Assembly (NCBI GenBank): GCA_009733715.1
Contig: WMKJ01000102.1
Location: 1 to 46,290 of the forward strand
DNA: 46,290 bases
Direction: 5' to 3'
DNA from: Herpomyces periplanetae
Taxonomy: Eukaryota > Ascomycota > Laboulbeniomycetes > Herpomycetales > Herpomycetaceae
The notes beneath the pieces are model-generated. The model did not search any database and was not told the origin of the DNA. It saw only the letters and a list, made by a program, of their open reading frames with translations. Made by a program: the position numbers and the translations under genes. Numbering within the stretch: the first letter of the stretch is position 1; each line of letters opens with the position of its first letter. This document shows, piece after piece, positions 22,747 to 33,874 of the stretch.

Positions 22747-24369
22747 TATTTGGTAGGGAAGTGAAAATTTTCACGGACGGTTAAGCTTTCCGATAAGCTG
22801 TAATAAAGTTAAAGTTTGTACAAACTTTGGGAATTGCTCATTCATCATTTACGATCAATTTAACGGTAGAGGGAGCACAAGTTTAAATTTGGGCAAAAAA
22901 ATTAAAACGCGTAAATGAAAAAATGAAACAAAAACCCACGCGTTAAATGTTAACGTGTATTTTCCCTTGGAAAATTAACAAATTGATACACGCGTGAACG
23001 CGATACACGAGATATTTTACCTGCACATACCCTCGAATAGTCGACGATGAAAGATAGCAAGGTAGTTAGCTCGATATATCCCAAAGATTTCCCCAATTGC
23101 ATGATACACGCGAAATAAAGATTACCCTAATTCCCGCAGATCAACCCAAAACTGTAATTTGTATACATTCTTACACACATGAACACAGCCCAAACTAACG
23201 TCCAGGGCAATACGAAAAGTGATATTGATGCTAAAATTGAAGACAATTGCCGCCTGACGATACCAAAAAAAGTTCACGAAACGCGAAAATTAAGAAAAAA
23301 CGGAGGGGAACTATCACGTGCGGGAAAGGAATTGCGCACTTTCCAAATTCGGCAGTCGGCCGTTCAGCCCTACGAGAGTTCTAGAAGCCCGTGCATCTCA
23401 GCCCTACGGAGGTTTCCAAATCAGGAAATCACTCCGTCCCATCTTTTTTCGCCTTCGTTTTGTCGTTGATTTCTCGTGGATAGTTGGCGTTTGTTGCCGT
23501 ATGGGTATATGTGGTTTGAAAAAACTTAACTTGGATTAACCAGGTCATCCGTCATCTTCCTCACTTCCTTATGTTGGAATAGACAAAGTGTGTACCATGT
23601 TAGTGTTTAGTGATACTCGCAAATTTAACGTAAACCTACAGATAAAACGGGAATGGATGGTTCACTAAATGGTTACTTTTTCCTGGGAAATTACTTTTTA
23701 TATTGGAATTACATTCTCTCGTATGCATTTAACCGGTTATGTTATGCTTTACATATCATGAATTACGATACTTAAGCGTATTTATTACGGTAGTACATAC
23801 GGTAAAAAAGCTCTATTTAACATTAACTATCTCACTACCCAAATATACATTGCTGCTATTGCTCATTACTGCAATAACTTAACTGTATAATGGAATTCTT
23901 TCATAGGTTAAATACACTCATACAAATGAGAACCTTGTCGTAGTTAATCCAAACCTACACAATACTTATAGACCGGTTCAAATATCCTCGTAGACGCTAA
24001 TCCTGTAGCTTGAAACGCTATATTGAAATACGAAAGCACAAGTGACCATGCACGCATGCATACGCACATGCACTAACTGCCGTGTGGACTGCCAACTCCC
24101 GGACTCGGGCTGCCAAATCAAATTGTTTGTGCACCGTTTGACGAATCTGTCGGAAAAAACCAGTCGTAAGATTAATGTCATGTTTCATCTTTCGCATCAT
24201 TGTAAATTACACACTTTCGCTTGCACTAACTCAGCGGCTAGCTTGTCGTTTAAATTAAACGTTAAACCTTCACACTCAGTCTGAACTCCCCGCGCATTAA
24301 CACTTTTTACTGTCATTCAAACATTTTCATTGTTCCATTCTCTTATCCCCGCCTTACTATACTAACAAA
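22747..24369. other. Divergent promoter region between DCR2 and the four-TM gene
   Basis: 1.6 kb between two divergent genes. It holds the MCB cluster near the DCR2 side. ORFs such as 23179-23469 (+) resemble nothing I know, are Lys/Arg-rich and have no splice or codon support, so they are left out. Confidence 0.6.
22907..23113. promoter_or_regulatory. Cluster of MCB-type boxes (ACGCGT/ACGCGA) upstream of DCR2
   Basis: Perfect ACGCGT at 22907-22912, 22938-22943 and 22990-22995, with ACGCGA at 22997-23002 and 23108-23113. ACGCGT is the site of the fungal MBF (Mbp1/Swi6 or Res1/Cdc10) G1/S activator. Three copies in 89 bp of AT-rich DNA is well above expectation; I noticed only two other copies in the window (about 11544 and 36125). 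The boxes lie 161-367 bp upstream of the DCR2-like ATG, and a plus-strand transcript from about 23.2 kb could share them. Confidence 0.6.
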
Positions 24370-25303
24370 ATGCTCTGGTCCAACCGTTGGCGTGCTGTCA
24401 AATTAACTTGGCTTCAGTTAATTATTGAATTTCCGTTAAATATAACTTTACTAACTTTATTCGGAATTTCCGTTCCCAACAACTACCATGCGAAACTGAG
24501 ACTCGAGGGTGCGCGACTCGGTCTCAATAGTGATCCCCGTGCCGCCTACTATGCGGCGGCCAATCATGTACCGTATCATCAACCGTTGGTGTGGAGTAAC
24601 TTGTAAGTTTTTTTTCACACTTGTCTGGTATACGTGCACACACACTGGCGTATTACTGTCAATTCATGCTAATTTGTCAGTCTCGCAAATTACAACGTCG
24701 TGATATCTGTCGTTTCGACGCTACTTCTTCTCATTAAGGCGACCCTTCACATTCTTGATTGTCTAGCGCCCATGCTATCACTACTTATGCATTCGCTTCT
24801 CCTCACCCTGTACGCTTTTAGTGTGTACGGTCAATTTTCTAGTGATATCTCCGACCCATCAAAACCCCAATTTGGCCCGCCTTGGTTCTTTACTCATTCT
24901 TGTGATATATCTCCGTCCTTCATCGTTCAAAGTTACTGTTTACAAGCCCGTGTTAGCGGTATTGTATCGTGTATTGCTCTGTAAGTGTTGAAAATCAAAA
25001 GTATTTTCATGCTTGACTCTATACACTCTGTCTAACCAACTATTCCAAAGTGGGCTGTACGGCATATATCTTTTGCACGCCGTAATTTCCATTATTCCAT
25101 CACGGAAACAAATTCTTCACCATAAGAGCCGATGCCGCCTTCATAAAACAGTTAATTCTCAGCACAACAATCTCATGGAACTTCACCTAAATCGACTTCG
25201 AAATCTGTCTTATGTACAATCACAATCTCTTACTAGCTACGACGAACCTCATAGAGCTAAACTTGCACCGACTCCCTCAAGCAGTGATTTTTTGCTAGTT
25301 TAA
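24370..25303 (+). CDS. Fungal four-TM membrane protein of unknown function, 261 aa
   Basis: Exons 24370-24602, 24681-24980 and 25051-25303; introns of 78 and 70 nt with GTAAGT donors, a GCTAAT or CTAAC branch and AG acceptors, phases consistent. Four hydrophobic segments: about residues 14-33, 84-103, 108-128 and 165-195. Between TM1 and TM2 is the loop with DPRAAYYAAANHVP and VWSN, and between TM3 and TM4 the loop with SSDISDPSKPQ and PPWF, with Cys on both sides. I recall uncharacterised membrane proteins of filamentous ascomycetes with the same layout (a WS-xx-N-N motif before TM2 and a SSD-S-DP-PQ-G-PW motif after TM3), but no function is known to me. The C-terminal 70 residues are polar. 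Ends 117 bp from the convergent Trm61-like gene. Confidence 0.85.
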
Positions 25304-25420
25304 TTCTGTATTATTTATTAGTCTAATACTTTTCAGTGTGCAACTGGCATTCTCATTCACGGTGTACAGTCATATTCAACGCTTAACTGTATTATACATG
25401 TTAAAGTACGGGTTAAACGA

Positions 25421-26909
25421 CTAATTCATCTTTCGCCAAAGTCCGATGAATCCACCGTTTGATACAATATCCCCGATTTTAGGATGACAGACCCATACGC
25501 GATTCGCTTGCTCCGGTTGTTCCGCCATGGTGAATGACTGGGGAGTACGGTTGGGGAAAAAAAATTTGTAAAGACGTTTGAATAAACCTTCTGACAAGTT
25601 TAAACGTGGGTTAGCCTTGGGGATAGTTGATTTGACCACCCATTCGCGACCAGCAATGGGGCCAGTACCACCGAAGCCAACTTCGACAACACGTTCTAGC
25701 GTTAAGGGTAATTTCATCGTGGAGATGAGTGAAATGCAATCTATAATCTGGGTTACACTGGGAACAAAAACTGCTAATGGAGCGTCTAGTATTAGCACTT
25801 TAGCTATTGCGGATAAATGATGATGGGGGGAGGGTAAATCCAACACTGCAGCATTAAGGGCAAAGGCATGCTCTAAGGGAAATCCAGTTAGCAACGCATG
25901 TTAGCACATAGGGTAAAATAGAAGAAGATTTATGAGACAAGGCTTACTATTAATCCAAGAAGTGGGATCTGATAAGTTAAAGTCGATATTTCCGTAATAT
26001 AATCCATGGCGGAAGTTACGAATTAAGTGTCGGGCTGAATCTGCATGCTGAGCAGTTATATCCATAGTATGTAATATAGCAGAACGGGCAGATTTATATT
26101 GAGCGAAAGCTGTATACAAGTTGTGTTGGTCGGGTGGAATATGTAACGGAACGGTGGGGCGTGGTTTGAAGCTTGATGCAGTGGAATCCCGTTCGAGGAT
26201 CCGTTCAACTGGTAAATAGGGTAAACTAGGTAAAGGAGGGTTTGCAGCGTGAATTGCACGGGAGAGATGCATAGTCAAACATCCGTGACCGGTTCCCGCT
26301 TCTAAAATTCGGTAAATCCGAGAAGAATTTATACATTGACGTGGATCGATGTGAATATCGAGTAAAGAGACAAGTATATTTGCTACTGGAGCATATATCT
26401 GAGTTGAAGGGGTTTAGGTTAACCGTGTTATGAAGTTAACATGACATTGAGCGTATAGTGAAATACGCACCGGCGTAACCCTGCGGGATGATAGATGAAT
26501 ATACTCGGCCATTGAGGCAAGGGAGACGCGAAGTACAACATTGGTGTGTAACTTGAAACCGTAGCGAGGTTTCCGTCCAATTATGTCGGAGTGCTGTATA
26601 ACGCCGTAATGTGTTGCAAGTTGTTTTCCCGCTTCGAGTGTAATAAGCCAATTCGGAGTACCAGGCCTAGTCGGGCATTTTACGATAACATTATCGCCTT
26701 CTTAAATTTAGATTTACACTTTGTTAGTACAATATCAAATCATAAATAACTATGAGTATGAGGTGATGTAAACCATGAGGTGTAATAGACTAATGTTTTA
26801 ACTTACCCGTAAAATTACCTGCACTAGTTAACTTTCGAACTGAATGACGGAAGTTTGGATAAAATAAACGTACAATGTATCTGGGAATTGATCCAGTCCA
26901 CAGAAGCAT
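25421..26909 (-). CDS. Trm61-like tRNA (adenine-58-N1) methyltransferase, probably mitochondrial, 411 aa
   Basis: Expected to use S-adenosylmethionine to methylate N1 of adenine 58 in the T-loop of tRNA. Exons: 26807-26909, 26471-26700, 25948-26398 and 25421-25872; introns of 106, 72 and 75 nt, phases consistent, including a TACTAAC branch in intron 1. The start of about 34 residues (MLLWTGSIPRYIVRLF and on) is basic and free of acidic residues, as in a mitochondrial presequence. The conserved DIIGRKPRYG precedes VTPIYAP, then the SAM motif EAGTGHG at 144-150 and the motif-IV segment LDLPSP with the likely catalytic Asp at 273. The sequence is more like the TRMT61B-type fungal proteins than the nuclear Trm61 that works with Trm6. 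The presequence is inferred from composition only. Confidence 0.88.
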
Positions 26910-27298
26910 AACTTAAGAAATAATTAGATTTTAAAGATGAGATAATTGGGATAAAATATTTGTAGAAAAACAAGGAAAAGAGAAAAGGTCGCGTGGGTGC
27001 ATGGATGCGCACGGAAAAGATGTTTGACGAAGAAATTTTCTTAATTATCATGTTGGAAAATTGATTTTCCGGCGGAGTGGCGATCAAAGTTAACGAGAAA
27101 ATCTGGTGATGTGCATAGTTGAAGGGAAGTTGGATGATAAGTATAGTACGAGTCCGTTGAAATCAAAGCTCTGGAGTGGATAACAGTAATATTAACAAAT
27201 CTGGGGATAGAAGTGATAACAGTGTAAAGGAATTATTGAATTAGCAGAAATAATTACGGGTAGAGAGAAACAAGAGGATAGATTAGAGCATTAATTGG
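26910..27298. other. Intergenic region between separase and the Trm61-like gene
   Basis: About 390 bases between the Trm61-like start codon and the separase stop codon, both genes on the minus strand. It must contain the separase 3' end and the Trm61-like promoter. No gene is seen; the ORF at 26824-27087 has no family resemblance and overlaps exon 1 of the Trm61-like gene in another frame. Confidence 0.7.
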
Positions 27299-30200
27299 CT
27301 AATGATTTAAATAAACAGGAATACCATAAACGACCATTGCAGCGCCATTAAGATACTTTAAGAGACAAGCTTTGCGAGCTTCGGTAACGGCTCTCACTAA
27401 ACTAATGGGAGACTGAGGTGAAGTTGGGGGAAGGTGTAAATTAAGGGAATGCAAAGGAAATTTTCGAATATGGGTATTTGATTCAATTAAATCATTTGCA
27501 CTGGGAGGAATTTCACGATATTTCCATAAACCCCAATAATGACCGCAACTAATCGAAAACCGATCACAATCTTTATCAGTGATATCCCATAAAGCACCTA
27601 GTACAGCGGGAGCACCGGCAGTCAAAAAGCTCATGACCATTCCGGATGGTTCGTAGAAACCATTTTCGATTATCGCGCCACTGCTACAACCTATAAGCCA
27701 TGATGTAGCACATTGAGGTAAATTTCGAACTGTGCGGGGACGAATATACTGAGCACAACTACCATGACCAAAGTAAAGGTAAATGGAACGATTTAATAGA
27801 CCATTTGAAATAATGGATTCGGAGGATTGAGAGAAAAGAGAAGGATTTGAAATGTCATGGGGATAATGTTGCCAATCACCTTTTAAACTAGAAATGTAAG
27901 GTTGAAGTAAAGATTGAGTTCTGACCAAATCACCAGATGGATTTAAAATGGAGATACCAGACTGGGGGTTTGCAAAAATTTGAAAAGCTTGCTTAGACGA
28001 GGAAAGGTTTTGAGAAGATAGTGAAGCAATTCGACATTTCAAAGCTTCAAATGAAGGTAATCTAGATACGGGAGAATTGATGAGACAAGGAAGGCATTCC
28101 CAAGGAAAGGAATGAAGAGGTTTATCAAGTATCAGAATAACATGACGATCGGATTGATGATTGAGAGAGGTAATATCGGTGGTAGTAGTGTATTGATTGG
28201 AAAGAGACGAATCAAGATACTCTTGAAGAACAGATTTTGTGTCAAGAGTAAGTGAATCAAAATCTATTTCATCATAAGCATTTTGTTCACCACTGAACTG
28301 AAATATATCGACAACGAAACACAAAAGATCCATAAGTTGATCATCATAATCATCATGACAAGGTGTTAATACACCTAATTGAAAGAATAGATTGAGTACA
28401 CGAGAATCAAGATCTAGTTTTGGGTGAATTCGGCGACGACGAGAGCGTGAAGGGAGATGACGATTAAGGATAGTGTGTAATTGTAGTTTGAAGCGTTCGA
28501 TTTTTTCTTGATCAAACGTAAGTGAAGAAAAAATTCCTTTGAAGCCCCGAAACCAAGTATTTTCAATATTAAATAGAAGTTTTTCAAGACGAGCGTCAAG
28601 TTCAGCACGATCTTTCCACCACTTAGTTTTAGCACCTTTAATGTTGGGATCTGGAATTTGATGGGCTGATGCATTAGATAGAGTAATAATTCTAGATAAT
28701 TCAGCTTTACAATTATCAAAGCTGTAAAAATTGATAGTATCATCATCACTATCACCATCATCACCACTACCACTTTCTGAGCAATAATGACGAATTAATG
28801 GAAGCCGAACAACAAAAGGTGCCGATTTTGAATCATAACGAACTATAAACAGCTCATCTCTTCGCTCATTTAATGAAAGTGATACGATAATCCATTCATC
28901 AGGCAAAGATTCAAGAGAGTATAATTCAAGTGGGCTTAAATCATGAGTACTGGATGGAGTTGTAGACGAAAGTATTTCCTTTGAGCAAGGCCATTGTATA
29001 AGTTTAGTTGATTTTGTTCCGTCCATCATGCTTTTTTCAATTGAAATGGCCTCTTTTTTACGTTTGGATAAAACTGTATTGGGCAAATCGATATTAAATG
29101 CCAGATGAATTGGATGGGGTAAAGTTGATATTGTTCGTTCTGCGTTACTAGATACGATGGATAAGAGTATCATGATATCAGTAACATTACCACAAAATTG
29201 GCGGATAAGACGGGGAGATTGAGCCTGTAAAACACGATCTTGCATCATCATGGAATTTTTCCACGCCGTAATCAAAGTTTTACCCAATTTCTTCTTGGTA
29301 TCAATGCCAACATTATTCCCTGTTTTCCTCGTTGAAAATTCCAAAAACAATCCACTATTACTTTCACTTGAATTTACAAGTTTATTTGATACCAAAGTAC
29401 CATCCAATTTAACCATTTCATGCTCAAAAGCTGGGTATGATAAACATGAATCCGATAGCACTCCAAAGATAACATCATTGGAAAGTAGCTGTAATACATT
29501 TCGCGTCAATAAATGTAATTGCAAAATTTGTCCATTAACGGAATTGTCAGAGCAATTCAAGGTTAAATTTCCTATTGCAACATCAAGTGAATTTCTCGCA
29601 TCATTATCATTGTAAAGATGGTTTATAATTGTATACGCTTTTGCTTCAAGAGCCCTTTTCTTCAACTGGCAAAATTTTGCATTATTTAGTATCAACTTTT
29701 CCTTATTTCCATCCGTAGATGGAGATTTTGGTGGTATTTTTCTACGAGATTTAGTGGAATTGGTTAGTTTAGTACGAGTTTTGCCCTTGACTGTATTGGT
29801 ACGAGGTCCAACGGACATACGGGATAACATATCCCCAAGAGAATCCATGCAATCCAAATCTTCAACTGATAATGTACCGTTAATAATATCATCACATTTT
29901 TCAATTGCCTTATCCAAGAATTCAATTGATTGAGTATAATGTTCCTTTGAACTATTTAATTCCGCCTTGAGCAACAGTAACTCAATTTGTTCTTCATCAG
30001 AGTCCCCCAGTCTAAGAATTTCCTGTGCTTGTTTTACAATATTTTCGGCTTCATTAACTCTTCCTCCTCGTAATGTCAATCTAGCTTTGAGTATAAGGGT
30101 ACGCAATTTATAATTCGGTGATCCTATCGCAGTTGCAACTCGATGAGCTTGATCAAGCCAGTAAATCGACTCGGAAAGTATACCATGTAAAGATAATGTA

Positions 30201-33200
30201 TCAGCTAAATGGATCAATGATTCAATAACTCTCCATGACAATGACCAGAATATAACTCCCTTTATCTGTCCTTTGTTAACATTAACCCGTGATGTATCCG
30301 ACTTAGCATTACTTGATCTTGAACTCAATTCAAAACCTCTCTCTAACTGTCCCCAAACTCGTAAAGTAATCATACAACTACGTCGAACACAATAAAGCGC
30401 TTTATCATGCTGTCCAACTTCATCAACTGCACATGATGTAGAAAGAAGCATTAAATAATCTGAAATATCTCGGGCAAACTTCTGCCGTTTCGTCAGTGAG
30501 CCAAGTGAAGATATCGCATCGTTAAATATAGTGTCAAAATTATCAAGTGTGTGTAATAGAGCTTGGAATTCACTAAACCGACCGGACTGTAGATAAAATT
30601 CGGCCTCAACTAATAACATCCGAACTTTAACTTCATGGTTATTCATGAGATCAGCTTTGTTTTTCACTAAACCTGTCATATAATCTACGAGTCTGTGACA
30701 TTCATCCAATTGTCCAGATCTAAGAAACGCCCGCCCAAGATTGCTCAACGCTTCAATATGCCGTTCTCCATACACATCCGTGTTACCAGATGTTGAATTT
30801 GTTGGATGTGTTATCATAACAAGTAATTTACCTGTTTTAATTGCATCCATTCGTAAATTTTGTGATTCAAAAAAGTCAAATATCCCTTGCAAAAGCCGAA
30901 TCCACTCAGGAACATCTGTAATATAATTACCAATGCAGGACCCCGTAGAAGTAGTTGTCCTTGTTTCACTGCATAATTTGTACCACAAATCAAGTGCATC
31001 TCGTAACATTTCAACGTTAACAGGTGTGTTTAACATGGCCAATTCAGTCTTGAAGAGTGCTATCCAATGATCCGAGTATGACGATAATTCAACATCGGAT
31101 GATGTCGTGTTAAACAAATCATGTTCAGTCTGACACAATTTCACAAATTCAAAGAGACGGTTATCATGGGAAGTTAGTTTAAAATTTGCATTTGTTTCAC
31201 AACACGATAGAGCACGAAGTAAAAGTGTGCACACCCGAAGCCTGCGCAGTGGAAATTCTCGCTCATCATAAATATCGTGCACCAAGGAACGACCTAAAAG
31301 AGTTACGTCGTTTAATAAATCCATTCGATCGCCAGTGGACTTTGCGTTTACAATCTCTATAGCTTCGCAGTAAGCTGCTAATTCGTACTCTAGAAGCATT
31401 CCGCGTACCTCCGGATTATCGATAAAATCCAAATCTGTTGCGCAACCAGAGTGTACACTTAATGAGTTATTCTTATCAGGGCACATAACAAGGCGCAAAG
31501 CACATTTTATCTCGGAACCATCGTTAAAACTTCCTAGCACTTGCTCAACATTTTGTTTGACACCAGAAGAAATCATAGGTTGCATAAGTCCCATACAATA
31601 CATTTCACGTAAGGCTTGAAGGGCAATATTCCTACAGTCATCACGTTTAGCCATATCGCGCAAAAGTCTTGCTTGGAAGATAAGCTTAAGGGCATAGTTG
31701 CCACGGATTTTATGATTAACAGAGCAACTATCAAGTACGCCTGTGGATCGTTTCATAGCATCCAAGCAATTTGAAGGACACTGAGCGTAATCATGATTCC
31801 CTGTTTCACGGATATGATTTTGAAAATAAGTCCAAAATAGACAAGAAACAGTAACAGGGAATGAACTCAATTCATTAACATCAACACCCGAGTTACCATC
31901 GTTAGAAGTAATTCCCTGTATATGCTGATGATAAATGTCCATAGAACTGACCAGAATTGAGCGGAATTCGGCATAGGAAATGGTGAACCAATTAAGGGAA
32001 TAACGACACGCAAGCAAGGCTGAATCTAAGAATGATTTTGTATGTTTCGTTATACACTCCATCAGTGGTATATATTGATTATCTTTGACTTTAGAACTAA
32101 CCCCAGATTGGACGACAATAAATCGCCTTATAAATTTCACTGTGGCGAGAATGAGTCGAAATGCTAGCGTTCGCATATCCAATAATGATTCATTGTATGA
32201 CTCGTTAAGTTCGGACAAGAGTAACGTAGCGTATTTGCGTAGTATCACAACCTCAGTCAGAAGGGACTCTAACATAGAGGATGAACCAGACAGTTGTGCA
32301 CCTAGAGATTCCAATGCTTGGGTAAACACAATTGTGTTGTCAAACCTTCGAATTTTGAGATGAAGAGCGGCATATCGAACTGCAAGTTTAGCAGAGTGAA
32401 TCTTGCTCAAATCAAAAATATTTAGTTCTCGACTCTTTTCAACCCACTTAATGGCTTCATCGTATTTACCCGTTGCGCTAGCAAGATGACTTAAACATGA
32501 ATGAATGTTTAGAATGGCATCCGAAGAGACAGGTTTATCACTTAAACCTGACAAGCGTTTCATAAATTCGGAGTAGCAAGTGGAAGCTAAAAGGTACTTT
32601 TCATGAGCATTTAGTAAACATCTGCGGGCGAATGCAGTGTAAAAGACATCGCATGAGTGTAACAATTCGGATTCGGCATCAGATTTTGTTTTTCGCTTGA
32701 ATAACTTGTACCACTCGCAACGTATACAAAGCGCATACATTTGTAATTGAAAAGCAACATGAGCAGATACGCGCTTTTCAGGTGCATTATTGACTAGAAA
32801 AAGATCTTGAGATTGGCATACACTGGGACAAAAATTTAGAAGGGATTGAGAAAGACATTCCATATGACGGCAAATTTTGTCCTGGCTACCGGGGAAAGTT
32901 TTGCAAATCCATAGCATGGTCGCACAGGGGGATGATGTAGAATTGGGGTTGAGAAGGTCCAATGAACAAGAAACACAATCGGGGGTCGTGGTCATTAAGC
33001 GCAAGACACACAGTTGATGCATTATTACAATTAAAGATAAATCCTCGGTGGCGGTAAATTGATTAAAACGGAGTAAATTTAGCATGATGGTGGAATGTTC
33101 GATGTTTGAAGGTTTAAGCAAGGAGGAAAGGCGGGAAGGGACACCGGGAAAAATCAATTGTTCCAAGCGTAATCTTAGCGTAATTAATTGAGATAATGCA

Positions 33201-33874
33201 AGATCGTTCATTTGGCAAAAAAGAAATTTTGAAGTTAAGCTAACCAAGGCATGTTCCAAGGGATAAGAATGTGAAAGGTTGGATAGAGAGATGGTGGCAT
33301 CAGGGGGGAAACGATTGGTAAGATAACTCAAAGCAAGGGATGTACATTTTGCTGCGAAAGAAAAGCTTTGGACATGACTGGAAATATCGGAGATATTTTG
33401 ATCTGGAGAGTGATTGGAAGAATCATTTGGAAAAGTGGATGTAGTAGTAAGACTGGAGGAATATTTGGAGAATACACGCAGACCAATATTAACGATATCG
33501 GTTGCCAATTGTAGAGCGGACTTGGAGTCCAGTTTACAAGATAGGTCGGGAGAAAAAAAAGGACTGGGGTCAGAGTGACCAGAAGAGGTGGTAAAACGTG
33601 ATTTTGTTCTAGCATTAGTGGATGAGACTGAACGAGTCACTGGTTTATTTGAGTTCCGTAGTGGATGGAAGGACTTAGCGGAAGATTTGGTAGAAGTTGA
33701 AGGGAAAAGGGTGGAAGGCAATTGGTGGGCTAGTAAATTTCCCAAAGTAATTAATAAAGATTCTGTACATGATGGGGGGTAACTTTGAAGAGCATCGACG
33801 ATTTTGGGGGCAATAGAGAGAGATTGGGCGGACAAGGAGGAGTTAGATAAGTTAGACGTATGTAAGAGAGACAT
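27299..33874 (-). CDS. ESP1: Separase, 2191 aa, single exon
   Basis: Cysteine protease of the caspase clan that cleaves the cohesin kleisin at anaphase; held inactive by securin. The C-terminal protease domain is clear: catalytic His in YFGHGSCAQYIRP (H2037) and catalytic Cys in WLIGCSSGAI (C2063). The 26-residue spacing equals that of yeast Esp1 (H1505, C1531). It is followed by EPSGMVMSFLTAGAP and LGALWDITDKD, and the protein ends in the family-typical AAMVVYGIPVYL. The remaining 1,900 residues are mostly helical with low similarity, as in the alpha-solenoid of other separases; an acidic stretch, SGSGDDGDSDDD, lies near residue 1695. Length fits fungal separases (about 1,600-2,100). No intron is needed over 6.6 kb. 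The ATG at 33874 is the first Met of the frame. Confidence 0.96.
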   Translation of the reverse strand: MSLLHTSNLSNSSLSAQSLSIAPKIVDALQSYPPSCTESLLITLGNLLAHQLPSTLFPSTSTKSSAKSFHPLRNSNKPVTRSVSSTNARTKSRFTTSSGHSDPSPFFSPDLSCKLDSKSALQLATDIVNIGLRVFSKYSSSLTTTSTFPNDSSNHSPDQNISDISSHVQSFSFAAKCTSLALSYLTNRFPPDATISLSNLSHSYPLEHALVSLTSKFLFCQMNDLALSQLITLRLRLEQLIFPGVPSRLSSLLKPSNIEHSTIMLNLLRFNQFTATEDLSLIVIMHQLCVLRLMTTTPDCVSCSLDLLNPNSTSSPCATMLWICKTFPGSQDKICRHMECLSQSLLNFCPSVCQSQDLFLVNNAPEKRVSAHVAFQLQMYALCIRCEWYKLFKRKTKSDAESELLHSCDVFYTAFARRCLLNAHEKYLLASTCYSEFMKRLSGLSDKPVSSDAILNIHSCLSHLASATGKYDEAIKWVEKSRELNIFDLSKIHSAKLAVRYAALHLKIRRFDNTIVFTQALESLGAQLSGSSSMLESLLTEVVILRKYATLLLSELNESYNESLLDMRTLAFRLILATVKFIRRFIVVQSGVSSKVKDNQYIPLMECITKHTKSFLDSALLACRYSLNWFTISYAEFRSILVSSMDIYHQHIQGITSNDGNSGVDVNELSSFPVTVSCLFWTYFQNHIRETGNHDYAQCPSNCLDAMKRSTGVLDSCSVNHKIRGNYALKLIFQARLLRDMAKRDDCRNIALQALREMYCMGLMQPMISSGVKQNVEQVLGSFNDGSEIKCALRLVMCPDKNNSLSVHSGCATDLDFIDNPEVRGMLLEYELAAYCEAIEIVNAKSTGDRMDLLNDVTLLGRSLVHDIYDEREFPLRRLRVCTLLLRALSCCETNANFKLTSHDNRLFEFVKLCQTEHDLFNTTSSDVELSSYSDHWIALFKTELAMLNTPVNVEMLRDALDLWYKLCSETRTTTSTGSCIGNYITDVPEWIRLLQGIFDFFESQNLRMDAIKTGKLLVMITHPTNSTSGNTDVYGERHIEALSNLGRAFLRSGQLDECHRLVDYMTGLVKNKADLMNNHEVKVRMLLVEAEFYLQSGRFSEFQALLHTLDNFDTIFNDAISSLGSLTKRQKFARDISDYLMLLSTSCAVDEVGQHDKALYCVRRSCMITLRVWGQLERGFELSSRSSNAKSDTSRVNVNKGQIKGVIFWSLSWRVIESLIHLADTLSLHGILSESIYWLDQAHRVATAIGSPNYKLRTLILKARLTLRGGRVNEAENIVKQAQEILRLGDSDEEQIELLLLKAELNSSKEHYTQSIEFLDKAIEKCDDIINGTLSVEDLDCMDSLGDMLSRMSVGPRTNTVKGKTRTKLTNSTKSRRKIPPKSPSTDGNKEKLILNNAKFCQLKKRALEAKAYTIINHLYNDNDARNSLDVAIGNLTLNCSDNSVNGQILQLHLLTRNVLQLLSNDVIFGVLSDSCLSYPAFEHEMVKLDGTLVSNKLVNSSESNSGLFLEFSTRKTGNNVGIDTKKKLGKTLITAWKNSMMMQDRVLQAQSPRLIRQFCGNVTDIMILLSIVSSNAERTISTLPHPIHLAFNIDLPNTVLSKRKKEAISIEKSMMDGTKSTKLIQWPCSKEILSSTTPSSTHDLSPLELYSLESLPDEWIIVSLSLNERRDELFIVRYDSKSAPFVVRLPLIRHYCSESGSGDDGDSDDDTINFYSFDNCKAELSRIITLSNASAHQIPDPNIKGAKTKWWKDRAELDARLEKLLFNIENTWFRGFKGIFSSLTFDQEKIERFKLQLHTILNRHLPSRSRRRRIHPKLDLDSRVLNLFFQLGVLTPCHDDYDDQLMDLLCFVVDIFQFSGEQNAYDEIDFDSLTLDTKSVLQEYLDSSLSNQYTTTTDITSLNHQSDRHVILILDKPLHSFPWECLPCLINSPVSRLPSFEALKCRIASLSSQNLSSSKQAFQIFANPQSGISILNPSGDLVRTQSLLQPYISSLKGDWQHYPHDISNPSLFSQSSESIISNGLLNRSIYLYFGHGSCAQYIRPRTVRNLPQCATSWLIGCSSGAIIENGFYEPSGMVMSFLTAGAPAVLGALWDITDKDCDRFSISCGHYWGLWKYREIPPSANDLIESNTHIRKFPLHSLNLHLPPTSPQSPISLVRAVTEARKACLLKYLNGAAMVVYGIPVYLNH

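Noticed and set aside
23179-23539. Two overlapping plus-strand ORFs between DCR2 and the four-TM gene
   Set aside because: They overlap in different frames, match nothing known and lack splice signals. They could be leader or non-coding transcript sequence.
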